8,674 bases of DNA from Gemmataceae bacterium (lineage in GTDB: Bacteria; Planctomycetota; Planctomycetia; Gemmatales; Gemmataceae), in the NCBI GenBank assembly GCA_020847555.1, contig JADLBT010000115.1, positions 1-8,674 of the forward strand. Reading direction: 5' to 3'. Made by a program: the position numbers and the translations under genes. Positions 1 to 4,967 of the stretch are shown here, piece by piece; position 1 is the first letter of the stretch, and every line of letters begins with the position of its first letter. A model generated the notes under the pieces. The model did not search any database. It worked only from the letters and a program-made list of their open reading frames with translations, and had not been told where the DNA came from.

Positions 1-54
1 ACTGTCGGGGTAGACGACCGCAGGCTCGTTCGCCATCGTGGTGGGGATGTGCAT
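1..54 (-). CDS. N-terminal fragment of a minus-strand gene, possibly Uma2-family nuclease (leaves the window)
   Basis: An ATG at 54-52 opens 18 codons that stay open to the window edge, giving MHIPTTMANEPAVVYPDS. An AGGAGG Shine-Dalgarno at 71-66 (minus strand) lies 11 bases before the ATG, and a well-formed promoter lies further upstream at 94-122. These signals make a real gene likely despite the short visible part. The ending 'VVYPDS' resembles the N-terminal 'YP(E/D)SDG.PM' stretch common in planctomycete Uma2-family (DUF820, PD-(D/E)XK nuclease-like) proteins, so Uma2 is my best guess. It rests on a few residues recalled from the family, and the catalytic part is outside the window. The second in-frame ATG (36-34) is an alternative start without its own clear ribosome site. 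The gene is divergent from the sulfatase. Confidence 0.5.
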   Translation of the reverse strand, partial: MHIPTTMANEPAVVYPDS

Positions 55-93
55 GGCCGTGCCGCCCTCCTGTCTTTTTGTCCTCACTCCCTC

Positions 94-122
94 AGCATAA
101 CCGTCCCCTCCGGCCGGGTCAA
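94..122 (-). promoter_or_regulatory. Sigma-70-type promoter for the left-edge gene
   Basis: Read on the minus strand, a TTGACC -35 box (122-117) is followed by exactly 17 bases and a TATGCT -10 box (99-94). They match the consensus hexamers at 5 of 6 and 4 of 6 positions. Transcription would begin near 87, leaving a leader of about 33 bases that includes the AGGAGG site at 71-66 before the ATG at 54. Spacing and position are what a housekeeping promoter should show; no start site has been measured. Confidence 0.6.
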
Positions 123-142
123 AGTTCGCAGGGCCGAGATCG

Positions 143-187
143 CCCGCGGCGGCTCCCTCCCTCGTCACCGGGAACGTCCGCCGCGGG
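143..187. repeat. 10-bp inverted repeat in the divergent spacer
   Basis: CCCGCGGCGG (143-152) is repeated exactly as its reverse complement CCGCCGCGGG (178-187), with a 25-base loop. A short T-run (ATTTTAC) follows on the plus strand. It lies between the divergent left-edge gene and the sulfatase, so no plus-strand gene inside the window would end here. It could be a fold in an early leader or chance pairing in GC-rich DNA. The rest of the spacer (188-307) shows no further strong structure. Confidence 0.35.
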
Positions 188-194
188 ATTTTAC

Positions 195-223
195 TTGATC
201 CAGCCCGCAGCCCGGGGTGTCAT
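195..223 (+). promoter_or_regulatory. Weak candidate promoter for the sulfatase gene
   Basis: TTGATC (195-200) and TGTCAT (218-223) are 17 bases apart and each match the sigma-70 consensus at 4 of 6 positions. Transcription would begin near 230, giving a leader of about 88 bases. This is the best-spaced pair I found upstream of the sulfatase, but such pairs occur by chance and the true promoter may be elsewhere in 123-300. Confidence 0.25.
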
Positions 224-317
224 GGGGGGCGGTTGCGATCTCACCCTTCGACGGGCTGACCTGTCCGGCGGCGGGAGTGAGGTGGCGGTCCCGGTCCAAT
301 CGAAACAGAGGTGATCG

Positions 318-1724
318 ATGAGCAGCTTCCCGCGCACGTTTCTGGCCCTCCTCCTCCTGCTCGCCGTCTCGCCTGTCGCCCAGGCGGCGGGAGCGGGGAA
401 GAAGCCGAACATTCTGTTCCTCCTGCTCGACGACCTCGGCTACACCGACGTCGGATTCAACGGCGGCGACATCAAGACGCCGCACATTGATCGGCTCGCC
501 AGGTCCGGAGCGAAGCTCGCGGCGTTCCACGTGCAGCCGGTCTGCTCGCCGACGCGGGCGGCCCTGATGACCGGCCGCTACCCGATGCGGTACGGCCTGC
601 AGGTCGGCGTCGTCCGACCGTGGGCGCAGTATGGCCTGCCGCTGGAAGAGCGCACCCTGGCCGATGCGCTGCGCGGGGCGGGGTACTTCACCGCCATCAT
701 CGGCAAGTGGCACCTGGGGCACTTCCAGCCGGCGTACCTGCCGACGCGACGCGGATTCGCCCACCAGTACGGCCACTACAACGGCGCGCTGGACTACTTC
801 ACCCACCTGCGCGACGGCGGGTTCGACTGGCACCGCAACGACAAGGTCTGCAGGGACGATGGGTACACCACGACCCTGCTGGGAGACGAGGCGGTGCGCC
901 TCGTTGATCGGCACGACGAGAAGACCCCGCTGTTCCTGTACGTGGCGTTCAACGCTCCGCACACGCCGCTGCAGGCGCTGCCGGAACATCTGAAGCAGTA
1001 CGACCACATCAAGGACAAGACCCGCCGCAGCTACGCCGCGATGGTCCACGCCGTCGATGAGCAGATCGGCCGGATCGTTGCCGCTCTCGCCCGGCGCGGC
1101 CTGCTGGAGAACACCATCATCATCTTTTCCAGCGACAACGGCGGGCCGGTCAACCTCGGGGCGACCAACGGCCGCCTCCGCGCCGGCAAGGGGAGTCTCT
1201 ACCAGGGCGGCGTGCTCGCGGCGGCGTTCGTCACATGGCCCGGGCGCATCAAGGGCGGCCTCACCATTTCCGAGCCGCTCCACATGGTGGATTGGTATCC
1301 CACCCTCGTCCAGCGCGCCGGGGGGTCGCTCAAACAGCAGCTGCCGCTCGACGGCAAGGATATCTGGGGCGTGCTGACGGCGGGGGAAAAGTCGCCGCAC
1401 GACGACATCCTGCTCAACGTCACGCCCACCCGCGGCGCCCTGCGGCGGGGCGACTGGAAGCTGGTCCTGAACGGCAAGGGAAAGGACAACCCGGACGGGA
1501 AGGGCAAGGCGAAGGGGAAGAAGAAACAGGGCGCCCCGTCGGTCGAGCTGTTCGACCTCGGGCGGGATCCATCCGAGCAGACCAACCTGGCCGCGAAGGA
1601 GCCGGAACGGGTCCGCGAGTTGCGGGCGCGTCTGGAGGCATATGGGCGGCAGGCGATCCCGCCGAGGGCAGCCCCGAAGGCGAAGGGGTTCCAGGTGCCG
1701 AAGGTCTGGGGAGAGTCGAACTAG
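318..1724 (+). CDS. Secreted arylsulfatase (sulfatase family S1, formylglycine-dependent, arylsulfatase B-like)
   Basis: The 468-residue protein should cleave sulfate esters from a polysaccharide or other organic sulfate outside the cytoplasm. Residues 1-23 form a signal peptide (hydrophobic core ALLLLLAVSPV, likely cut after AQA). The sulfatase signature C76-S-P-T-R80 is intact; C76 is the residue converted to formylglycine, so a formylglycine-generating enzyme or equivalent must be encoded elsewhere. Other active-site landmarks are present: D38-D39, GKWHLG at 129-134, H215 in NAPHTP, D273-N274 in SSDNGG and K291. Length is normal for the family. A Lys/Gly-rich low-complexity insert (about 386-403) sits in the C-terminal subdomain, before the conserved ELFDLGRDPSE stretch (410-420). 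The start is well supported: GAGGTGAT at 308-315 is nearly ideal and lies just before the ATG. The natural substrate cannot be read from the sequence. The gene appears monocistronic and converges on the GH62 gene. Confidence 0.93.
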   Translation: MSSFPRTFLALLLLLAVSPVAQAAGAGKKPNILFLLLDDLGYTDVGFNGGDIKTPHIDRLARSGAKLAAFHVQPVCSPTRAALMTGRYPMRYGLQVGVVRPWAQYGLPLEERTLADALRGAGYFTAIIGKWHLGHFQPAYLPTRRGFAHQYGHYNGALDYFTHLRDGGFDWHRNDKVCRDDGYTTTLLGDEAVRLVDRHDEKTPLFLYVAFNAPHTPLQALPEHLKQYDHIKDKTRRSYAAMVHAVDEQIGRIVAALARRGLLENTIIIFSSDNGGPVNLGATNGRLRAGKGSLYQGGVLAAAFVTWPGRIKGGLTISEPLHMVDWYPTLVQRAGGSLKQQLPLDGKDIWGVLTAGEKSPHDDILLNVTPTRGALRRGDWKLVLNGKGKDNPDGKGKAKGKKKQGAPSVELFDLGRDPSEQTNLAAKEPERVRELRARLEAYGRQAIPPRAAPKAKGFQVPKVWGESN

Positions 1725-1755
1725 GGCAGGAACAAGCGGCCTGGTGTGCAAGGGG

Positions 1756-1797
1756 CTCTGCAAAGCCCACGGGTGGCGTCCCGTGGGCTTTGCAGAG
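1756..1797. terminator. Perfect 18-bp hairpin between convergent genes, probable bidirectional terminator
   Basis: CTCTGCAAAGCCCACGGG (1756-1773) and its exact reverse complement (1780-1797) are separated by a 6-base loop, TGGCGT. It starts 31 bases after the sulfatase stop and ends 34 bases before the GH62 stop, the right place to end both transcripts. There is no U-tract on either side, so it may act as a stabilising or Rho-assisted 3' end, or be a dispersed palindromic repeat, rather than a classic intrinsic terminator. Confidence 0.7.
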
Positions 1798-1807
1798 GCC
1801 GCGAGCG

Positions 1808-1827
1808 CCCGTCGCTGGCGCTGCGGG
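1808..1827 (-). repeat. Copy 1 of a 20-bp imperfect inverted repeat flanking the GH62 gene
   Basis: On the minus strand this reads cccgcagcgccagcgacggg. It matches the plus-strand sequence at 2976-2995 (cccggagcgccagcgccagg) at 17 of 20 positions, including an uninterrupted AGCGCCAGCG core. The two copies are in opposite orientation and bracket the GH62 coding region. This copy lies just past its stop codon, next to the 1756-1797 hairpin. Confidence 0.45.
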
Positions 1828-1831
1828 CTGG

Positions 1832-2902
1832 TCAGCCCTGCGCGGGCTCCAGCAGTCCGAGGCGCCACGGGATCTCGCCGTACGGACGGCCCTGGCGCTC
1901 GCGGTCACTCACTCCCTGGAAAAGGAACCGCAGCCGCGCCGGGTCCACCTCCAGTCGCTCGTCGGTGCCGGCCCGCAGCAACTCGCCGTGACTGAATGAG
2001 TCGGTCCACGCCCGGCCGGTCTGCCGCACGTTCCCTGGCGCCGCGAACGGCGTCTCCCGACTGGCTGCCAGCGGCCGCCACGCTCCGTCAAGGCGGTCCG
2101 CCAGATACGCCTTGTAGTAGCGCCGGCCGCCGGATCCCTGCGCCTCGACCACCGTCAGATAGCGATCCTGCCCGCGCAGCCGGTAGGTGTGGCTGGCCTC
2201 GAACAGATCGTCCCGCAACACCACCTGCGGCCGCCCCCACCCGTGCGGGAACCGAGCCCGGGTCGTGTCCGCGCGCCACATGCGCCCGTCCAGCGACGTG
2301 AAGAACAGGTGAGCCCGGTCGTCGTCGCAGATCACCCAGAAGTCGATCCAGCGCTCAACTCCCTCCGGCCCCGTCTCGAACAGCAGACGCGGCCGGCTCC
2401 ACGACGCGGGGTCGGTCGGGTCGGCGGTCGTCGAGCAGGCCGGCTGCAGGGCCGGCCGTCGCGCCCGGTCGCTCACCTGATAGATCAGATACCAGCGCCG
2501 CTGGGGCGTGAAGTAGAACACCTGGGGGGCACAGAAGTAGCCGTCCGTCAGGGGCAGGATGCGCCGCTCGGCCCGGTCGGCGTTGGCCCAGTCAGCGAAC
2601 GACAGGTACTCGATCTGGTGGGTTCGCCGGCGGCTGCGGATCGTGCAGAACAGGTGCCAGCGGCCGCCGTGGAAGACGACCGACGGATCCTTGATGGCGT
2701 GGCACGGGTCGTCGCGCCCCCGAGCCGGTCCCACGACCGGATCGCCGGTCACCCAGCGGAACGAGGCCGCCGGCACTCCCCGGGTCGGTTGCTCCGCCCC
2801 CTGCGGGGCCGGTGAAGCTGCCTGGCCCCGGGCGAAACGGTCGGACCCCAGGGAGGCGAGGAGTGCCGCGGTGCCTTGCAACCAGCCGCGTCGGTTGAGC
2901 AT
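1832..2902 (-). CDS. Secreted GH62-like alpha-L-arabinofuranosidase
   Basis: The 356-residue protein resembles glycoside hydrolase family 62, single-domain five-bladed propeller enzymes that remove arabinofuranose side chains from arabinoxylan or arabinan. Recognisable family blocks, in order: KDPSVVF (71-77), CAPQVFYFTPQRRWYLIYQ (124-142), WIDFWVICDDDRAHLFFTS (185-203), DLFEASHTYRL (232-242), YLTVVEAQGSGGRRYYKA (248-265) and WTDSFSHGELLR (299-310). By spacing against characterised Streptomyces GH62 enzymes, D72 would be the catalytic base, D187 the pKa modulator and E235 the general acid; all three are present. The N-terminus NRRGWLQGTAALLASLG looks like a Tat-type signal, with mature protein from about residue 27-30. 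The chosen ATG (2902) follows CGGAGG by 7 bases; an upstream in-frame extension to 3106 lacks a comparable site and would bury the signal peptide. No carbohydrate-binding module is attached. A related GH43-like activity is the main alternative. Confidence 0.8.
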   Translation of the reverse strand: MLNRRGWLQGTAALLASLGSDRFARGQAASPAPQGAEQPTRGVPAASFRWVTGDPVVGPARGRDDPCHAIKDPSVVFHGGRWHLFCTIRSRRRTHQIEYLSFADWANADRAERRILPLTDGYFCAPQVFYFTPQRRWYLIYQVSDRARRPALQPACSTTADPTDPASWSRPRLLFETGPEGVERWIDFWVICDDDRAHLFFTSLDGRMWRADTTRARFPHGWGRPQVVLRDDLFEASHTYRLRGQDRYLTVVEAQGSGGRRYYKAYLADRLDGAWRPLAASRETPFAAPGNVRQTGRAWTDSFSHGELLRAGTDERLEVDPARLRFLFQGVSDRERQGRPYGEIPWRLGLLEPAQG

Positions 2903-2945
2903 GATGGACCTCCGGGAGGAAGGGGTAAGGGCCGCCCTGGGTGTC

Positions 2946-2975
2946 AGCATACCCGCCGCGGCATCGGCGGACCAA
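2946..2975 (-). promoter_or_regulatory. Candidate promoter for the GH62 gene
   Basis: On the minus strand TTGGTC (2975-2970) is followed by 18 bases and TATGCT (2951-2946). The -10 box and its following GA are identical to those of the left-edge promoter (99-94). The -35 match is poor (3 of 6). Transcription would begin near 2939, giving a leader of about 37 bases. If real, the GH62 gene can be transcribed independently of the acyltransferase gene upstream. Confidence 0.4.
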
Positions 2976-2995
2976 CCCGGAGCGCCAGCGCCAGG
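2976..2995 (+). repeat. Copy 2 of a 20-bp imperfect inverted repeat flanking the GH62 gene
   Basis: The sequence cccggagcgccagcgccagg is the partner of 1808-1827 (17 of 20 identical, opposite orientation). It abuts the candidate -35 box of the GH62 promoter and lies 13 bases beyond the acyltransferase stop. It could be a dispersed intergenic repeat, a regulator site, or a relic of the event that placed the GH62 gene here. Confidence 0.45.
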
Positions 2996-3008
2996 AGGTG
3001 GCCGTGCG

Positions 3009-4172
3009 TCAAGCCTGGACGGTCGTGGGCAGCGGAAGTTCGCCTGCCGGGGCGGCCGCCTTCTTCCTGGCTCGCAGGAGCCGCATGCACGGGTGCTCAA
3101 CGCCAAACGTGATGGCGGTCGCGATCAGCAGCGACAGCGCCACCGCGAGCAGGACGCTCACGTTCGGGTTCACCTCCGCGTCGTTCAGGTTCAGGATGAA
3201 GGCCATGCCGATGTTCTGGTGCGTCAGGTAGAGCGAGTACGAGATCGTCCCCAGGAAGATCAGCGGCGCCCATGCGATCCATCGTAGCCGGTCGTAGGCG
3301 AAGGCGTAGAAGAGGGCGAAGCACACGGTCGCTACCACCACGCCCACCCCGCCGGTGCCGCCCCAGAATACCCACGGCTGCGTCGCCCAGCAGGTCAGGA
3401 TGAGGACGTGCGTCGCCCACGTATCCTGACGGTTCCGGACCTTGTAGAACAGGATACCGGCCAGGAACAGCTGGGTGTACGGCAGCAGGAAGGTAATCTG
3501 GACGGCGCCGGGGAAGCGGACCAGTCCGGCGTTCTCCGCGAGCCGCGCGGCCATGACGACTGCCAGCCAGACCACCGCCACCCACTCGACCCGCCGCAGC
3601 AGGCCGCTGATGAACAGCAGACAGATGGCGGTGTAGAACGCCAACTCGACTGCCAGCGTCCAGTAAACGTTATCGACCTGCGGCACCTGGAACCAATCCT
3701 GAAGCATGGTCAGGTTAAAGAGCGCGTCCGTCAGACTGACTTCCCTTAACAGCTCGGGCCGAAACAGGTTGACTGCGACAAACGTGAGGATGGCGGCCGT
3801 CCAGTACGCCGGGTACAGCCGCGACGCCCGGGCGCGGACAAACTCGCCGCCGGTGCGCACGCGCTCGATCGTCATGAAGATGACGAATCCGCTGATGAGG
3901 AAGAACAGCTGCACGCCGTAGAAGGCGGGCAGGGGAAAGTTGAACGCCAGGTCGTCCATGTAAGGCTGGCGGTGCGGGTCGCTGGTGAAGTGCTCCGCCA
4001 CGACCCACAGGGCGGCCAGTCCACGGAGGACGTCCAGTTCCAGCAACCGCTTGCTGCTCCGGGCCGCAGGGCCTGCTTCCCGGGGGGCCGGCTCTCTCGC
4101 CGGGAGCCGCCAGAGGAGAAAAACAGCCGTCGCCAGCGCGACCAACGACAGGATCTGAAAGGCGGTGAGCAC
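3009..4172 (-). CDS. Integral-membrane acyltransferase, acyltransferase-3 family (OafA/YrhL-like)
   Basis: The 387-residue polytopic membrane protein should move an acyl group, often acetyl, across the inner membrane onto a cell-surface glycan or glycolipid. Family landmarks: [19 protein letters not shown] (44-62) with the probable catalytic H61, [10 protein letters not shown] (90-99), the basic stretch R113/R115/R118 leading into [17 protein letters not shown] (171-180), [10 protein letters not shown] with H318, and EHP at 349-351. About ten membrane segments follow H61, and a further hydrophobic segment (about 5-22) precedes the acyltransferase core. The GTG start at 4172 is preferred to the ATG at 4235 because CAGGAG lies 6 bases upstream of the GTG and a strong extended -10 box (4223-4231) would start transcription between the two codons. 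The acyl donor and acceptor are not predictable. The gene lies 106 bases upstream of the GH62 gene on the same strand and diverges from dtd. Confidence 0.85.
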   Translation of the reverse strand: MLTAFQILSLVALATAVFLLWRLPAREPAPREAGPAARSSKRLLELDVLRGLAALWVVAEHFTSDPHRQPYMDDLAFNFPLPAFYGVQLFFLISGFVIFMTIERVRTGGEFVRARASRLYPAYWTAAILTFVAVNLFRPELLREVSLTDALFNLTMLQDWFQVPQVDNVYWTLAVELAFYTAICLLFISGLLRRVEWVAVVWLAVVMAARLAENAGLVRFPGAVQITFLLPYTQLFLAGILFYKVRNRQDTWATHVLILTCWATQPWVFWGGTGGVGVVVATVCFALFYAFAYDRLRWIAWAPLIFLGTISYSLYLTHQNIGMAFILNLNDAEVNPNVSVLLAVALSLLIATAITFGVEHPCMRLLRARKKAAAPAGELPLPTTVQA

Positions 4173-4178
4173 GGGCGG

Positions 4179-4184
4179 CTCCTG
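4179..4184 (-). promoter_or_regulatory. Ribosome binding site fixing the GTG start of the acyltransferase
   Basis: CAGGAG on the minus strand, followed by 6 bases and the GTG at 4172-4170. It argues against the longer ATG-started reading (4235), whose upstream GAAAGG is weaker and closely spaced. Confidence 0.6.
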
Positions 4185-4222
4185 GAGGAGTGAAAGCGGA
4201 ACGCGGCGTGGAACGGTGCTTG

Positions 4223-4231
4223 ATTCTACCA
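4223..4231 (-). promoter_or_regulatory. Extended -10 promoter element for the acyltransferase gene
   Basis: The minus strand reads TGGTAGAAT: a TG-N extension directly before TAGAAT, which matches TATAAT at 5 of 6 positions. No good -35 hexamer sits 16-18 bases upstream, as is typical of extended -10 promoters. Transcription would begin near 4216, leaving a 44-base leader before the GTG. Confidence 0.45.
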
Positions 4232-4353
4232 GCACATGCCTTTCGCGGCGTCGAGACGGACCAGCCTCATTCGCTTTTAATCATTCCTGCGCTCCTGTCG
4301 CGTTCCGAACGGTCGCCAGCGGAAACTGCAGTGGGCAATCGGGCCGGGGTGTG

Positions 4354-4359
4354 TATCAT
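4354..4359 (+). promoter_or_regulatory. Candidate -10 box upstream of dtd
   Basis: TATCAT matches TATAAT at 5 of 6 positions and sits 72 bases before the dtd ATG; transcription would begin near 4366. No convincing -35 box is visible 16-18 bases upstream. This is the most A/T-rich part of the divergent spacer. Confidence 0.3.
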
Positions 4360-4431
4360 TCCGATGAAATTCCTGCGGACGCCGGGACCGGGACGCGACC
4401 GGGCGCGGCGCCCCCAACCCCCCGAGGGACC

Positions 4432-4872
4432 ATGCGTGTCGTCTTGCAGCGCGTTCGCGCAGCGCGAGTGCGGGTGGGGGACGAGGTGACAGGCGAGATC
4501 GGCCCTGGCCTGCTCGTCTTGCTTGGCGTCGCCCACACTGACACCCCCGAGCAGGCGCGGTGGCTGGCGGAGAAGGTCGTTTCCCTGCGCGTCTTCGAGG
4601 ACGCCGAGGGAAAGATGAACCGTGACGTGACCGAGAGCGGCGGGGGCGTGCTGGTGGTCAGTCAGTTCACCCTCTACGGCGACTGCCGCAAGGGCCGGCG
4701 GCCGAGTTTCCTTGACGCCGCCCCGCCCGACGTCGCGATCCCGCTGTACGAGGCGTTCGTCGCGGCGGTGCGGGCACTGGGAGTGCCGACCGCCACCGGG
4801 CGGTTCCAGGCGCTGATGCAGGTCGAGCTGATCAATGACGGCCCGGTGACGTTGATCGTGGACAGCAAGTAG
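4432..4872 (+). CDS. dtd: D-aminoacyl-tRNA deacylase (D-Tyr-tRNA(Tyr) deacylase)
   Basis: The 146-residue cytoplasmic enzyme hydrolyses D-amino acids mischarged onto tRNA, keeping translation homochiral, and can also clear glycine mischarged on tRNA(Ala). Length is normal and it covers the family end to end. The N-terminal [15 protein letters not shown] is typical. The active-site strand SQFTLYG (77-83) is intact, with S77-Q78 and the T80 region that hold the 3' adenosine. [11 protein letters not shown] (83-93) follows. The C-terminal NDGPVT (135-140) carries the Gly137-cis-Pro138 pair used for chiral rejection. [12 protein letters not shown] (122-133) replaces the more usual GRF(G/A)A(D/M)MQV form, a mild variation. 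The ATG at 4432 matches the family start; GAGGGA at 4424-4429 is a close-spaced ribosome site. The frame is open upstream to 4165 but with no family sequence. Confidence 0.95.
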   Translation: MRVVLQRVRAARVRVGDEVTGEIGPGLLVLLGVAHTDTPEQARWLAEKVVSLRVFEDAEGKMNRDVTESGGGVLVVSQFTLYGDCRKGRRPSFLDAAPPDVAIPLYEAFVAAVRALGVPTATGRFQALMQVELINDGPVTLIVDSK

Positions 4873-4878
4873 TCGGGG

Positions 4879-4945
4879 CCGTCCGAGCCGAAAGCGTCAG
4901 CGCGGGACAGGTCTCGTCCCGCATTGACGCTTCGGGCGCGGACGG
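4879..4945. terminator. Long imperfect hairpin between dtd and the permease gene
   Basis: Arms 4879-4908 and 4916-4945 (30 bases each, 7-base loop) are reverse complements at 25 of 30 positions; one of the five differences is a G-U pair. The innermost 7 pairs (GCGGGAC/GTCCCGC) and a 7-to-8-pair GCGTCA-centred block are unbroken. It starts 6 bases after the dtd stop and ends 22 bases before the permease ATG. There is no T-run, so it may terminate, attenuate, protect the dtd 3' end or form part of the permease leader. Confidence 0.55.
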
Positions 4946-4949
4946 TTGC

Positions 4950-4961
4950 CTCCTGAAGGAG
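4950..4961 (+). promoter_or_regulatory. Small hairpin overlapping the permease ribosome binding site
   Basis: CTCC-TGAA-GGAG is a 4-bp stem with a tetraloop. Its 3' arm is the GGAG Shine-Dalgarno of the permease (6 bases before the ATG at 4968). Immediately after the 4879-4945 hairpin, it could modulate permease translation. The stem is short and may be chance. Confidence 0.3.
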
Positions 4962-4967
4962 CGAGGG

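Noticed and set aside
165..1868. 567-codon minus-strand open frame opposite the sulfatase
   Set aside because: The opposite strand encodes a complete sulfatase with all catalytic motifs. The antisense product is Arg/Pro/Leu-rich, lacks recognisable motifs and runs through the terminator hairpin.
1235..1999. 254-codon plus-strand frame overlapping the sulfatase 3' end and the GH62 3' end
   Set aside because: It overlaps two confident genes and the 1756-1797 hairpin, and has Gly/Arg/Ala-rich composition without motifs.
2903..3106. Upstream in-frame extension of the GH62 gene (68 extra codons)
   Set aside because: It would overlap the acyltransferase 3' end, place the Tat-like signal internally and ignore the CGGAGG site directly before the ATG at 2902.
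2189..3287. Plus-strand open frames opposite the GH62 gene and the acyltransferase 3' end
   Set aside because: They are antisense to a conserved GH62-like protein and have Arg/Pro-rich shadow-frame composition.
4364..4489. Short upstream ORF (ATG at 4364) overlapping the dtd start
   Set aside because: No ribosome site and no recognisable product; it runs out of frame into dtd. Regulatory translation cannot be excluded but nothing supports it.
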